Below are positions 10,056-19,894 of a DNA stretch of 64,000 nucleotides, piece after piece. The stretch spans positions 1 through 64,000 of the forward strand of contig NZ_SMCP01000012.1 in assembly GCF_004342725.1 (NCBI RefSeq). Direction: 5' to 3'. The notes under the pieces are model-generated. The model did no database searches and was not told the DNA's origin. It worked only from the letters and a program-made list of their open reading frames with translations. Positions within the stretch are counted from its first letter, which is position 1. Each line of letters starts with the position of its first letter. This DNA comes from Testudinibacter aquarius. GTDB taxonomy: Bacteria > Pseudomonadota > Gammaproteobacteria > Enterobacterales > Pasteurellaceae. The translations under genes were made by a program, and so were the position numbers.

Positions 10056-13000
10056 CTATTCAAACTCCAATTCAACCTGATTTTCGCCCAGCATTTCAGT
10101 GAGTTGATCGAGCAAATCATCGTGTGGCTGCACCCGCCACTGCGTGCCTAGCCTCAGCAACGCTCTGCCTTGCGGACTTTGATAATAAATATGCAGCGGC
10201 ATAACACCACCACTATACGGGCTGATGATCGCTTTAAAACGACGCACAAAGTGCGGTGTAATTTGTTCTTGTGTCAGGCAAATTGCCAAACTTTTGGCAT
10301 AGCGGCTACGGGCTTGATCCAGTGGCAGCAGCTCGCGCACATTCATTTTCAGCCCTTGGGTAAAATCATCATGGCTGACCTGCCCGCTGATGATCACAAT
10401 TTGATCTTTTTCCAAATATTCGCCGTAGTTTTGCAAAGCATCACTGAACAGTGTGGCATCTAAGCGTCCGGAGCGGTCATCTAGCGTGATAATACCCAAG
10501 CGGTTGCCTTTTTTGGTGACGGCGATCCGCGAATTCACAATCAAACCACACGCCGTGCTGATTTGTCCACGACGATTCGGCTGGAGTTCACTGATACGAT
10601 GTGAACTGTAGTGCGACAGCTCTTTTAAATAACGGCTGATCGGGTGACTGCTGAGATACAGCCCCAAGGTTTCGCGCTCACCGTCCAAAATGGTTTTTTC
10701 CGACCATTTTGGGGTGTTGGCATAAGCCGTTTCAACCGCTTCCGGGGCAGCGGTCAGCACGCCGAACATATCCGCCTGCCCCATCGCTTCGTCTTTGGCA
10801 TGTTGATCAGAGGCTTTCAGCGCATCCTGTAAATTTTTAGCCAATGCCGCACGGTGTGGTCCTAATTTGTCAAATGCACCGGACAGAATCAAACTGTCAA
10901 AGGTGCGGCGATTAATTTTTTTCAAATCGACGCGCGCGCACAGATCAAACAGATCTTTAAAACGACCGCCTTGTTCACGGGCTTCAATGATTGCCGTGAT
11001 CGGGCCTTCCCCCACCCCTTTAATCGCACCAATACCGTAAACAATTTCGCCTTTTTCATTAACACTAAAACGGTGGTTGCCGTTATTAATATCCGGCGGT
11101 GTTACGGTCAATCCCATCCGCAAGCATTCGTCATAAAGCCCGACAATTTTATCGGTGTTGTCCATCTCGGAAGTCATCACTGCTGCCATAAATTCTGCCG
11201 GATAATGCGCTTTCAGCCATAAGGTTTGGTAAGACACCAACGCATACGCCGCCGAGTGGGATTTGTTAAAACCGTAACCGGCAAATTTTTCCACCAAGTC
11301 GAAAATTTTCATCGACAGATCGCCATCAACATTATTATTGATCGATCCCTCTTTAAAAACCGAACGTTGTTTTGCCATCTCCTCCGGCTGTTTTTTACCC
11401 ATCGCACGACGCAATAAATCTGCACCGCCCAACGTATAGCCGGCAAGCACCTGTGCGATTTGCATTACTTGCTCTTGATACAAAATAATGCCGTAGGTCG
11501 GTTCTAAAATCGGCTTGAGTGATTGATGCTGATATTCGGCATCGGGATAAGAGATCTCCTCATCGCCGTGTTTACGTCGGATAAAGTTGTCCACCATGCC
11601 TGATTGTAACGGACCGGGACGGAATAGCGCCACCAAGGCGATAATATCCTCAAAGCAGTCCGGTTTCAGGCGTTTGATCAAATCTTTCATACCGCGTGAT
11701 TCCAACTGGAATACCGCCGTGGTTTCAGCTTTCAGCAACACTTCAAAGGCTTTCTGGTCATCCAATGGAATGCGATCAATATCGATCGGGGCTTTGCCCT
11801 CTTTTTGCAAACGGGGATTGATCATATCAACCGCCCATTTAATGATGGTCAAGGTGCGCAAGCCCAAAAAGTCAAATTTGACCAAACCGGCATATTCCAC
11901 ATCGTTTTTATCAAAATGGGTAACCGGATGCAGCCCTTCCGGATCGCAATACAACGGTGAGAAATCAGTGATTAAGGTCGGGGAAATCACCACACCGCCG
12001 GCGTGTTTTCCGGCATTACGGGTCACGCCTTCCAGTTTGCGCGCCATATCGATCAGCGCTTTCACCTCTTCATCGCTATTGTAAATCTGGTCTAACATCG
12101 GCTCTTCATCGAAGGCTTTTGCCAAGGTCATACCCGGTGTCGGCGGAATCAGCTTGGCGATTCGATCGACAAAACCGTAAGGGTGGCTCAACGCACGCCC
12201 CACATCGCGGATAACCGCTTTTGCGGCCATTGTTCCAAAGGTGATAATCTGCGAAACGGCACCACGCCCATACATTTCAGCAACGTGTTCAATCACCCGA
12301 TCTCGCCCGTCCATGCAAAAATCCACATCAAAATCCGGCATCGAAACCCTTTCCGGATTAAGAAAACGTTCGAACAGCAAATCAAACTCCAGCGGATCTA
12401 GATCAGTAATTTTCAGTGCATAAGCCACCAATGAACCGGCGCCGGAGCCTCGTCCCGGTCCAACCGGAATATCGTTGTCTTTCGACCATTGAATAAACTC
12501 CATCACGATCAAGAAGTAGCCGGGAAAGCCCATCTGATTGATCACATCCAGCTCTATTTTTAACCGCTCGTCATATTCGGCACGCCGCTGCAACCGCACT
12601 TCAGGATCGGGGAACAGCGTTAACAGGCGCTGTTCCAGCCCCTCTTCAGCGCGTTTAACCAAATAATTTTCAGTGCTCAGTTCACCGGTCGGAAATTGTG
12701 GTAAAAAATATTCGCCCAAGTTAATTTTGACGTTGCAACGTTGAGCAATCAGCAAAGTGTTTTCAATGGCGGTTGGAATATCCGCAAACAACTCGCACAT
12801 CTCCTGTTCCGAACGGAAATATTGCTGTTCACTGTATAATTGCGGACGTTTCGGATCGTCTAAGGTGAAGCTGTCATGAATTGCCACCCGAATTTCATGC
12901 GCTTCAAAATCTTCTGCCGTCAAAAAACAGACTTGATTGGTGGCAACTACCGGCAGATCCATCTCTTGTGCCAGGGCTATCGCCGCTTGGATGTAATTTT

Positions 13001-13556
13001 CTTCATCCGCGCGTCCGGTTCGGGTCAGGCTCAAGTAGTAGTGATCCGGAAAGTATTGCTGATAAAACGCAAGTGCGGTTTTGGCATTGTCGAGTTGCTG
13101 TTTCAGCAGGTATTTACCCACATCACCATTGCGGCCACCGGAGAGAATAATTACACCGTCACGGTGTTCAACCAACCACGCTTGATCGATAGTCGGCTTT
13201 TCCATGTAGCCACGCTGATAGGCTTGGGAAATCAGCAGGGTAATATTTTTATAGCCCAGATTATTTTTTGCCAGCAACGTTAAGGCAAAAGGTTCACTGT
13301 CGGGTTCGCGTTGCACAAGCACATCAACCCCGATAATCGGCTTGATCCCATTAGACAACGCTTCTCCATAAAAACGCACCAAGCCACAAAAATTACTGAA
13401 ATCGGTCAATGCCATTGCCACCATTTGCTCAGCAGCACAAGCTTTAATCAGCGGTTTAACTTTCGCTAAACCGTCAATCATCGAAAAATCGCTGTGCACC
13501 TGTAAGTGGACAAAACGTGGCGGGGTCAAATTTTCATTGATATTTTGCGCTGACAT
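10056..13556 (-). CDS. dnaE: DNA polymerase III alpha subunit
   Basis: The replicative polymerase catalytic subunit, 1166 residues, close to E. coli DnaE (1160). The N-terminal PHP domain begins [15 protein letters not shown]. The catalytic aspartates are in [15 protein letters not shown] (about residue 400), with a third acidic site in [12 protein letters not shown]-terminal to these are the helix-hairpin-helix, beta-clamp-binding and OB-fold regions ([23 protein letters not shown]). The ATG lies four bases after the antiporter stop codon, so the dnaE ribosome-binding site is inside that gene. A MITE abuts the dnaE stop. The proofreading partner dnaQ is elsewhere in this window. Confidence 0.98.
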   Translation of the reverse strand: MSAQNINENLTPPRFVHLQVHSDFSMIDGLAKVKPLIKACAAEQMVAMALTDFSNFCGLVRFYGEALSNGIKPIIGVDVLVQREPDSEPFALTLLAKNNLGYKNITLLISQAYQRGYMEKPTIDQAWLVEHRDGVIILSGGRNGDVGKYLLKQQLDNAKTALAFYQQYFPDHYYLSLTRTGRADEENYIQAAIALAQEMDLPVVATNQVCFLTAEDFEAHEIRVAIHDSFTLDDPKRPQLYSEQQYFRSEQEMCELFADIPTAIENTLLIAQRCNVKINLGEYFLPQFPTGELSTENYLVKRAEEGLEQRLLTLFPDPEVRLQRRAEYDERLKIELDVINQMGFPGYFLIVMEFIQWSKDNDIPVGPGRGSGAGSLVAYALKITDLDPLEFDLLFERFLNPERVSMPDFDVDFCMDGRDRVIEHVAEMYGRGAVSQIITFGTMAAKAVIRDVGRALSHPYGFVDRIAKLIPPTPGMTLAKAFDEEPMLDQIYNSDEEVKALIDMARKLEGVTRNAGKHAGGVVISPTLITDFSPLYCDPEGLHPVTHFDKNDVEYAGLVKFDFLGLRTLTIIKWAVDMINPRLQKEGKAPIDIDRIPLDDQKAFEVLLKAETTAVFQLESRGMKDLIKRLKPDCFEDIIALVALFRPGPLQSGMVDNFIRRKHGDEEISYPDAEYQHQSLKPILEPTYGIILYQEQVMQIAQVLAGYTLGGADLLRRAMGKKQPEEMAKQRSVFKEGSINNNVDGDLSMKIFDLVEKFAGYGFNKSHSAAYALVSYQTLWLKAHYPAEFMAAVMTSEMDNTDKIVGLYDECLRMGLTVTPPDINNGNHRFSVNEKGEIVYGIGAIKGVGEGPITAIIEAREQGGRFKDLFDLCARVDLKKINRRTFDSLILSGAFDKLGPHRAALAKNLQDALKASDQHAKDEAMGQADMFGVLTAAPEAVETAYANTPKWSEKTILDGERETLGLYLSSHPISRYLKELSHYSSHRISELQPNRRGQISTACGLIVNSRIAVTKKGNRLGIITLDDRSGRLDATLFSDALQNYGEYLEKDQIVIISGQVSHDDFTQGLKMNVRELLPLDQARSRYAKSLAICLTQEQITPHFVRRFKAIISPYSGGVMPLHIYYQSPQGRALLRLGTQWRVQPHDDLLDQLTEMLGENQVELEFE

Positions 13557-13560
13557 AACG

Positions 13561-14913
13561 TTATTTAGACAAATAGGCGTTTAGATCATCGTTTTTGCGT
13601 GCCTTAGTTTCTGCAGTTGGTCGCAAGTAATCCTCTTTATTGGGATCTACTTTTTTGGCTTGTTGAATCATTTTTTCAATCGTCAAGCCTTGCACCAAAA
13701 TCGAGAACATCACCACCGCATAGGTCATCACCAAAATCACATCACGTACATCTAACTGCGTTTCGCCAATCATTGCCGTCTGTGCCGGAATCGACAACGC
13801 CATTGCCAGCGCCAAGCCACCACGCAAACCACCCCATGTCATAATTTTTAAGGTGTAAGGATTGTAGGTTCTAAAACGGCTGAGTGCCACATAAGGAACC
13901 CACAGGCTAAGATAACGTGCCGCCAGACAAATTGGAATTGCCAGCAACATAAGCAAGAAGCTCTGCCAAGAGATATTAATCAGCAGCAATGCCAAACCGA
14001 TCAGTAGGAATAATAACGAGTTGAGGAAGTGGTCGATCATCTCCCAAAAATGGTCCAAATAGCGCTGGCTCTGTTCTGAAAAACCTTTGTTACGCGTCCA
14101 GTTGCCGATCATAATCCCGGCAACTACCATAGCCAACGCACCTGACACTCCCATTGCATTGGCCAAAATAAAACCGGCAGTTGGAATCGTCAGGGTCAAC
14201 AAAATTTCCATACTACCGTCATCGGTGGCAGAGATCAGCCAATGGGCGACCAAACCAAGAATAAAACCGAAAATAATACCGCCGATGGCTTCGTGCATAA
14301 ACAGCTCAAAAATTCCTGCCACAGTGGGTTCCGCCCCCCCAAAAGCCACGGTAAAAATGGTAACGAAAATGACTAAACCAACCCCATCATTAAACAATGA
14401 TTCACCCTCTACTTGCATCGACAATCGTTTCGGTGCGCGTAAATTTTTGATAATTGCCAACACCGCAATCGGGTCTGTCGGTGAAATCAAGGCGCCGAAC
14501 AGCACACAATAGATAAAGCTGATCGGCAGTCCGATCAACAATGCGGCAAAGTAGATGAAGCCACCGATGATAAAGGTTGATGCCAAGGTAGAGAAAAGGG
14601 CAAAAATCGTGATTTCCCACTTTTGGTCTTTCAAAATCGGCAATTTAATCCCCAATGCACCGGCAAAAAGTAGAAAACCTAAAATCCCATTCAATAAAAA
14701 ACTTTTAAAATCAATTTGTTGCATAACTCCAGTGGCAATATTTTCAATACTAAACCAACCGAGCTTTCCGCTTACCAGAAGAACCAACGACCCCACCATC
14801 GCTGCTGCGCTGATCGCAATAGTGGACTGGATCCGATCACTGATTTTACTGGTGATAAAGCCGATTAAAATAGAGAGTGCAGAGAGAAAGCAAATGTAGG
14901 TATAAATACCCAT
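13561..14913 (-). CDS. CPA1-family Na+/H+ antiporter
   Basis: An inner-membrane cation/proton antiporter of 450 residues with about 12 hydrophobic segments. The CPA1 ion-site motifs are clear: [16 protein letters not shown] and, shortly after, [14 protein letters not shown] with the conserved Asn-Asp pair. The C-terminus is a short hydrophilic tail. It should exchange Na+ (perhaps K+ or Li+) for protons in pH and salt balance; NhaP or YjcE-like naming is possible but ion preference is not readable. It ends four bases before dnaE, so the two may share a transcript. A run of seven G bases on the coding strand lies near codon 193. Confidence 0.88.
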   Translation of the reverse strand: MGIYTYICFLSALSILIGFITSKISDRIQSTIAISAAAMVGSLVLLVSGKLGWFSIENIATGVMQQIDFKSFLLNGILGFLLFAGALGIKLPILKDQKWEITIFALFSTLASTFIIGGFIYFAALLIGLPISFIYCVLFGALISPTDPIAVLAIIKNLRAPKRLSMQVEGESLFNDGVGLVIFVTIFTVAFGGAEPTVAGIFELFMHEAIGGIIFGFILGLVAHWLISATDDGSMEILLTLTIPTAGFILANAMGVSGALAMVVAGIMIGNWTRNKGFSEQSQRYLDHFWEMIDHFLNSLLFLLIGLALLLINISWQSFLLMLLAIPICLAARYLSLWVPYVALSRFRTYNPYTLKIMTWGGLRGGLALAMALSIPAQTAMIGETQLDVRDVILVMTYAVVMFSILVQGLTIEKMIQQAKKVDPNKEDYLRPTAETKARKNDDLNAYLSK

Positions 14914-15036
14914 AGCAGAAAACCTCAGGCAGATAAGAATAGCAAGAACTAAATATGCAAATTAAAACAATTCGGTGATCAGTTGTAAAGTGATATATTG
15001 TGCTTCCGAAAGATTTTTCATGCTACAGAGGATTAA

Positions 15037-15927
15037 ATGAAAAAATCACGTTTTTTTTTATTGGTGTTCGTCATTATCATAGGCTTGGGATATCACTTCC
15101 TGCGCCCACTGACGATTTTTAGTCAACCCAAAATTACGACTATCAATTTAGATACTGGCAACTACCAGCAGACCGCACTTTCAAATAACACCGTTTGTTT
15201 TCGGCAACATGCCGTAACGAAAGAGAATCTGGCGGAAAAAGCGCGCTATCAACTGCTTGTTTGGAATTTACACAAAGGGGAAGATCCCGGCTGGCAGGAA
15301 GCCATTCAGCGATATTCGGCACAAGCGGATTTCTTATTACTGCAAGAAGCGACCGAACAAAACCAAATACCGCACTTTTTATCCGCACCCGCCAGCTGGC
15401 ACGGGGTGCAAGCCGGCACTTTTGCCTACCATGGCGATATGTCGGGTGTTATGTTGTTATCTCACCAATTGCCGCAACAGTATTGTGTCGGCAGTGAAAA
15501 CGAACCTTGGATTCGGATACCCAAAATTGCCCAAGCCGCGGTTTATCCTCTCAGTAGCGAGCGCACTTTGTTAGTCATCAATCTCCATTTGGTCAATTTT
15601 GAATGGAATCCTGAAAACTACCACAATCAACTGCGCGAAATGTTTCATTTGGTCAGTCGGCATCAAGGTCCGATTATTCTCGCAGGCGATTTTAATAGCT
15701 GGAGTGGCAAACGCTTAGATTTAATCCAAACGCTGGCCAAACAATACGCCTTAAACGAAGTGCGGTTCCAGCCAGACCTGCGCCTGACCTTTATGGACAA
15801 CCCGTTGGATCATGTTTTTGTGCGCGATATTGAAGTGCTGAAGGCATGGACTGAACCGAGCGACAGCTCGGATCACAACCCGTTGTTTGTGGAATTTGAG
15901 TTAAACACTATTGGCGATAACAAATAA
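15037..15927 (+). CDS. Endonuclease/exonuclease/phosphatase-family protein (YafD-like)
   Basis: A 296-residue member of the EEP metal-dependent phosphodiesterase superfamily, of the UPF0294/YafD type. An N-terminal hydrophobic stretch (FFLLVFVIIIGLGYHFL) suggests membrane anchoring or secretion. Active-site motifs are visible: LLVWNLHKGEDPGW, DFLLLQEAT with the metal-binding glutamate, ILAGDFNSWSG with the catalytic Asp-Asn, and SSDHNPLFVEF with the catalytic Asp-His. The physiological substrate of this group is not settled. Codons 5-8 contain nine T bases in a row, a possible slippage site. It is monocistronic and is followed by a decayed toxin-antitoxin locus on the other strand. Confidence 0.85.
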   Translation: MKKSRFFLLVFVIIIGLGYHFLRPLTIFSQPKITTINLDTGNYQQTALSNNTVCFRQHAVTKENLAEKARYQLLVWNLHKGEDPGWQEAIQRYSAQADFLLLQEATEQNQIPHFLSAPASWHGVQAGTFAYHGDMSGVMLLSHQLPQQYCVGSENEPWIRIPKIAQAAVYPLSSERTLLVINLHLVNFEWNPENYHNQLREMFHLVSRHQGPIILAGDFNSWSGKRLDLIQTLAKQYALNEVRFQPDLRLTFMDNPLDHVFVRDIEVLKAWTEPSDSSDHNPLFVEFELNTIGDNK

Positions 15928-15935
15928 ATAAACAA

Positions 15936-16500
15936 TCAAGTAATAATTGAAGTATAAAGGGTTTTTAGCTGATTGTCATTTACTGTATCTAGCAAATTAA
16001 AACCATGCTTCTGGTATAACTCAATTAGTTTGGGTGAATTTTCACATTCTAAAATAATAATACGCCCTCCAATCAAATCTTGTACTCCAGAGATAATTGC
16101 GTAAATCTCATTCAGAATATCACTTAATTTGATACCATTATTTTTAACTAAACTATTTTTACCAAGTTGACCAATTAAAAATACTTTTAACGTTTTACTA
16201 CTTTTATTAAAACCATTGAGTTTTCTTATTAAAGTAGCAGAAAGGCTATCTGTATTAAGTATAATTTCTTTGAACGATAGTGAAAAATAGGCGAGAATCT
16301 CAGCGTTTTCTTGGTTAAGAATAAGATAAGTCCTAGAGATGGCCGATTTTTCAAATCTAACCCCTTTCTTTTATCTAAAAGAAAATTTTGAACATCACTA
16401 TTTTATTGGCAAGCAAAAGATGAACGCAGCCAATTACACAATTCATCTTCACTGTATTTTTGAATTAACGCGCTAAGCTGGATAAGTGTTGTTTTAATAG
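15936..16500 (-). pseudogene. Decayed GNAT-type toxin (N-acetyltransferase)
   Basis: Reading the minus strand gives pieces of one acetyltransferase across two frames. The N-terminal piece reads LIQKYSEDELCNWLRSSFAC, then meets a TAA stop at 16405-16403, and continues NSDVQNFLLDK. Around 16364-16375, in an A/G run, the frame shifts and the rest reads RFEKSAISRTYLILNQENAE through to GGRIIILECENSPKLIELYQ, KHGF and a stop at 15936. The acetyl-CoA-binding GNAT region at the end is typical of toxins paired with small antitoxins. With a nonsense codon and a frameshift it is very probably inactive. The start is uncertain and the upstream end is approximate. Confidence 0.75.
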
Positions 16501-16641
16501 CAGTAACCCTTTTTTATTTTCATCTTCTAAATTACGTGTAGAAACTTTAATTTTCACCGGGTTTTCAACGGAATCTAGCAATGCTTGAATGGCTTTCGGG
16601 TTATCTACTAAAAATTCTTTTTTAAAAGATGTCGTAGCCAT
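16465..16641 (-). CDS. Small putative antitoxin of the broken GNAT pair
   Basis: An intact 58-residue frame, too short for many gene finders, starts MATTSFKKEFLVDNPKAIQA and ends QHLSSLAR. It lies just upstream of, and overlaps, the acetyltransferase remnant on the same strand, the usual order of antitoxin and GNAT toxin. I do not recognise its DNA-binding fold. A perfect inverted repeat (TAGAATC, four bases, GATTCTA) 32 bases before its ATG could be its own operator. The antitoxin role is inferred from size and position only. Confidence 0.6.
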   Translation of the reverse strand: MATTSFKKEFLVDNPKAIQALLDSVENPVKIKVSTRNLEDENKKGLLLLKQHLSSLAR

Positions 16642-16672
16642 AATTTAACCCCTATAGTTTATTTATATAAAA

Positions 16673-16690
16673 TAGAATCACCAGATTCTA
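16673..16690. promoter_or_regulatory. Inverted repeat upstream of the putative antitoxin
   Basis: TAGAATC and GATTCTA flank four bases, giving perfect seven-base arms 32-49 bases before the antitoxin start. Self-repression by such sites is common in toxin-antitoxin operons, but binding here is inferred. Confidence 0.4.
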
Positions 16691-16756
16691 TGTTTAGCTA
16701 TTCTACCACTCAGAAAATCAATCATCAATCCTTGCAAGGGAAAGCAAGCTGTACTA

Positions 16757-16956
16757 GGGTCTGTTGATCTTTGTTTATAATTTGAGCTGTAGACTGTTTT
16801 TCGCCACTCTTTTTGCAAATAACTAAGGCAAAAGTTGTGAAGTTTAGTCATTCTAAACGAACGGCTTTTAACGCCGCTGTAGCACCAAAAGTAGTGGCGA
16901 AAATAGCCATAGTCCTGCGAATTGTATTTAAAATATAAACAAAGATCAACAGACCC
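16757..16956. mobile_element. MITE copy B, 200 bp
   Basis: The same terminal inverted repeat as copy A (GGGTCTGTTGATCTTTGTTT plus TATA) is found at both ends. The inside is longer by about 28 bases, with an extra CACTCTTTTTGCAAATAAC block and an extra GCCGCTGTAGCACCAAAA block. TA flanks the left end but AA flanks the right, so the target duplication has decayed or the rules differ. It lies between the toxin remnant and the porin terminator. Confidence 0.85.
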
Positions 16957-16972
16957 AAATCCTATAAAAACA

Positions 16973-16996
16973 AAAAGCCGGAATCACCCGGCTTTA
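16973..16996 (-). terminator. Terminator of the first porin gene
   Basis: AAAGCCGG, five or six loop bases and CCGGCTTT form a stem about 26 bases past the porin stop. On the minus strand it is followed by a T-rich run, as expected for intrinsic termination. Confidence 0.75.
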
Positions 16997-17022
16997 TGAA
17001 TTTATTGCTTTTTTTCAAAGAC

Positions 17023-18066
17023 TTAGAAGAACACGCGCAAACCTACACCTGCGTAGTTGTCGGTGTCTTTACCGCCGCCAATTTCAGCATTGTATTTGGC
17101 TTTGAATGAGCCGCCTTCGACATAAGTGATCACATTTTTATGTAATTTATAGTCTGCACCAACAATCCATGCACGCAAATTCGCTGCTTTTTTCAGATCG
17201 ACTTGATCCGCTCTGCCCCAAATGTATTGACCGTAAATTGAGGCATTATCCAGATATTGATATTTCAGACCTAAACCGATTTCGCGTTTTTTGTTAAACG
17301 GTAATTGGCTGACAGTACTATTGCTCATAGAACGATAAGTGATTGAATCTACACCGTTAGTCGATTTATTTTGTGAATAGTCAACCGCAATCGCGAATTT
17401 GTCCACCACCAACTCAGAACCGACGGTGAAAGCATTCTCTTTGTGTTCTGCCACGTTATTGGATTTCACTTGGCTGAAACCACCGTTCAGATTTAATTGG
17501 GTATTCGCTGCCAGATCAGCAGTATAGAATAACGCTGCGCCCCAACCGGCTTTGTTGTTATACTCATCTTTGTCAGCTTCACCGAACATATAGTCTAAAC
17601 CAAAGCTGAAACCTGACCACTCAGCGCTACGGAATTTAACCGATTTGTTAGCGCTGGTTTGAGTTTGGTTGACGCCACCCAAATCGTAAGTGTAGTCAGA
17701 CAGACCCACATCATCCAAGTTGGTTAATTGACGTCCGAAGGTGATTGTTCCTACACCATCTTGTTTGAAACCGGCATACAAACGTTTGGTTTCTACATCG
17801 TTAAATCCGTTTTCGTTGTCTTTTTCAAAACGGAATTCAATGTTAGCCAAAGCGCTTAAGCCGCTGCCCAGATCTTGCGATCCTTTCACAACTAAACGAG
17901 AACCCTTATTTTTCAGATCCGCACGCTCACCGGAGTCCTTGCTTAACAACACACGCAAAGAACCGCCCACTTCGACTTTAGCGCCGTCTTGGTCATACAC
18001 CACTGCGGCATTGGCTGATGTTGCTGCGACTGCTGCAACAGATAATGCGATTAATGTTTTTTTCAT
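17023..18066 (-). CDS. OmpH/P2-type trimeric porin, copy 1
   Basis: A general outer-membrane porin of 347 residues, related to Pasteurella OmpH and Haemophilus P2. A signal peptide (MKKTLIALSVAAVAATSANA) is followed by the mature start AVVYDQDGAKVEVGGSLRV. Recurrent beta strands end in the terminal phenylalanine (GVGLRVFF) needed for barrel assembly. The PEFRF-like region is modified to NIEFRFEKD. It is a tandem paralogue of the gene at 18694-19770. The two share a signal peptide, leader sequence and promoter position, so this is a gene duplication. Surface loops differ, which is usual for antigenic porins. Its own terminator lies directly downstream. Confidence 0.93.
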   Translation of the reverse strand: MKKTLIALSVAAVAATSANAAVVYDQDGAKVEVGGSLRVLLSKDSGERADLKNKGSRLVVKGSQDLGSGLSALANIEFRFEKDNENGFNDVETKRLYAGFKQDGVGTITFGRQLTNLDDVGLSDYTYDLGGVNQTQTSANKSVKFRSAEWSGFSFGLDYMFGEADKDEYNNKAGWGAALFYTADLAANTQLNLNGGFSQVKSNNVAEHKENAFTVGSELVVDKFAIAVDYSQNKSTNGVDSITYRSMSNSTVSQLPFNKKREIGLGLKYQYLDNASIYGQYIWGRADQVDLKKAANLRAWIVGADYKLHKNVITYVEGGSFKAKYNAEIGGGKDTDNYAGVGLRVFF

Positions 18067-18191
18067 AATAGTTGCCTTTTTAGGTTTGATTTAAATCAAT
18101 ATATTTATTCGGTTGCTAGTACACAAATAAACAGAACTCATTTGAAATATCGCGCTATGAAGCCGACAAATTTCAAAGTAGTCACATGGAG

Positions 18192-18222
18192 CATACTGAC
18201 AGAGTCTATTTTTACTGTCAAG
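18192..18222 (-). promoter_or_regulatory. Candidate promoter of porin copy 1
   Basis: On the minus strand TTGACA is followed 20 bases later by TATGCT, or by CAGTAT at 17 bases. The same block (TTGACA, AAAAAT, CTGTCAGTATG) lies at the same distance, about 125 bases, from both porin starts. Sharing between paralogues supports function. The implied leader is about 90-100 bases. Confidence 0.6.
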
Positions 18223-18394
18223 ACCATATAAAAATAATGATATTTTAAATAATTAAAAATATCAATATATTATACATATGTAACATTAATGTTATTTTTT
18301 ATTTACCTAGTAGTTTATTGAATGAAAATCCAACAAAAAATCCAAAATGCGTAAACCGCATAATGAAAAATTACAAAAAAATTATAATTTTTAG

Positions 18395-18600
18395 TCTTTT
18401 AGAGCAAAACCCACCTTGTACGACAAACCGTACAAGGTTACGCATAAGTCAGCCGCTTTGCGGCTGTAGGGTTAGACAACACTTTATGAAAGTTAAAACA
18501 CACGCTCTTGCTGATAAAGCAGGGCGATTATATATCGCCCCGAACCGCACTTTGCATTTTTCTGTTATTGATTAATCGCTTATACCGCACTTCGTAAACA
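18395..18600. repeat. USS-bearing dispersed element, copy 1, between the porins
   Basis: Read on the minus strand, this stretch begins CGAAGTGCGGTATAAGC, runs to AAGTGCGGTTCGGGGCGATA and TATAATCGCC, and later has the hairpins CAGCCGCAAAGCGGCTG and CCTTGTACGG...CGTACAAGG. The first 80 bases match 52963-53045 almost exactly, and the later part matches 20604-20725. It contains two exact uptake signals. The short plus-strand reading frame over it is not credible. Confidence 0.75.
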
Positions 18601-18642
18601 AGCAGATAACTAATTCGCCCAAGTCTTCCGCGCAAAAACGAA

Positions 18643-18664
18643 AAGGTCGGCATAAGCCGACCTT
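18643..18664 (-). terminator. Terminator of the second porin gene
   Basis: AAGGTCGG, a six-base loop and CCGACCTT form a stem about 30 bases past the stop of the 18694-19770 gene. On the minus strand it is followed by TTCGTTTTT. Confidence 0.75.
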
Positions 18665-18693
18665 GTTTAACATTTTTCTGTATTAACAGATGA

Positions 18694-19770
18694 TTAGAAG
18701 AATACGCGTAAACCTAAGTTAACTGCGTTATCTTTCCATACTGTATTTCCAGCTTGTTTACCTTTGATGGTGATACCTTCTAAGTATGTTACTACGTTTT
18801 TGTGGATTTTGTAGTCAGCACCTAAGATAAAGCCGTTGAATTTAGTATCAGCTTCGTCCAGCGCTTTACCTTTACCCCATAACCATTCGCCATAAACTTT
18901 AGACGCATCAGTTACTTGATATTTCAAGCCCAACTCATACTCATTGATTTTGTGGTATTTAGTCAGGATAGCTTTACCACCATCATCTTTCTTAACCACA
19001 CGGAAAGTTACACCTTGTGCTTTATTATCTGTTTTACGTTGGGAATAATCAAAACCGACAGCGAATTTATCATAGCTCACTCTCAAACCTGAAGTGAAGC
19101 CTTTCTCTTTGTAGTTACCTTCAGCTAGTGTGCCGCTAACAACAGTTGCGTCTGTAGAACGATTGTCTTGGCTGAAACCTACTGCAGCATCAATACCTAA
19201 ATCACCGAATTTATTGTTATATAATGCACCGACTACATAACCACGGTTGTTATTTACCTTAACAACTTGTCCATTAACTTCTTTGGTTTTTGCAGAATTA
19301 CCGAACAGGTAATCAACGCCGAAGCTAAAACCACCGAAATTAGCTGAACGGAAATGAGCTACTTTATCACCAGAGTCCGTTACTTTATTGATACCACCAA
19401 AATTATAGGTAAAGTCAGATTGTCCCAGCTCATCACCGATAGTCAACAATTTACCAAATGTTAATGTACCAACACCTTCTTGTTTGAAACCAGCCCATAA
19501 GCGAGAAGTTTTAGTATCGCTACTAAAATCTGGACGAATTTCCAATTGACCAACCGCACTTAAACCATTGCCTAAATCTTGTGAGGCATTAACCGTGATA
19601 CGGGAACCGTTATTTAATAAATCAGTACGTTTGTCTTTGGCTTTTTGTAAAACTAAACGAACAGAACCGCCAACTTCTACTTTAGAACCGTCTTGGTCAT
19701 AAACCACTGCTGCATTTGCGGAAGTTGCGGCTACCGCTGCTACTGCTAAAGCTACTAATGTCTTTTTCAT
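18694..19770 (-). CDS. OmpH/P2-type trimeric porin, copy 2
   Basis: A 358-residue porin paralogous to the one at 17023-18066. The signal peptide MKKTLVALAVAAVAATSANA and mature start AVVYDQDGSKVEVGGSVRL are nearly the same, and the protein ends GLRVFF with the barrel-assembly phenylalanine. The mid-protein loop regions differ most, as expected for surface-exposed parts. The 1 kb upstream is unusually long and repeat-rich, with a CRP-like site and an inverted repeat that could control it. Its leader and promoter resemble those of copy 1. Which copy is the main porin cannot be told from sequence. Confidence 0.93.
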   Translation of the reverse strand: MKKTLVALAVAAVAATSANAAVVYDQDGSKVEVGGSVRLVLQKAKDKRTDLLNNGSRITVNASQDLGNGLSAVGQLEIRPDFSSDTKTSRLWAGFKQEGVGTLTFGKLLTIGDELGQSDFTYNFGGINKVTDSGDKVAHFRSANFGGFSFGVDYLFGNSAKTKEVNGQVVKVNNNRGYVVGALYNNKFGDLGIDAAVGFSQDNRSTDATVVSGTLAEGNYKEKGFTSGLRVSYDKFAVGFDYSQRKTDNKAQGVTFRVVKKDDGGKAILTKYHKINEYELGLKYQVTDASKVYGEWLWGKGKALDEADTKFNGFILGADYKIHKNVVTYLEGITIKGKQAGNTVWKDNAVNLGLRVFF

Positions 19771-19894
19771 GATAGTCTGCCTTTTTACTTTAATTTAAAA
19801 TGAATTTATCTATGTTGCTAGTGCATAAATAAACGGAACTTAATTGAACTTTACATTAATTATGTTGTCCAACTCGGTTTTTAATTTCCGAGGT

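Noticed and set aside
14334-14340. Run of seven G (coding strand) in the antiporter gene as a phase-variation site
   Set aside because: Too short to expect frequent slippage, and the reading frame is intact.
18318-18575. 85-codon plus-strand frame between the porins
   Set aside because: It spans the USS-bearing repeat and its hairpins; composition is that of the repeat, not of a gene.
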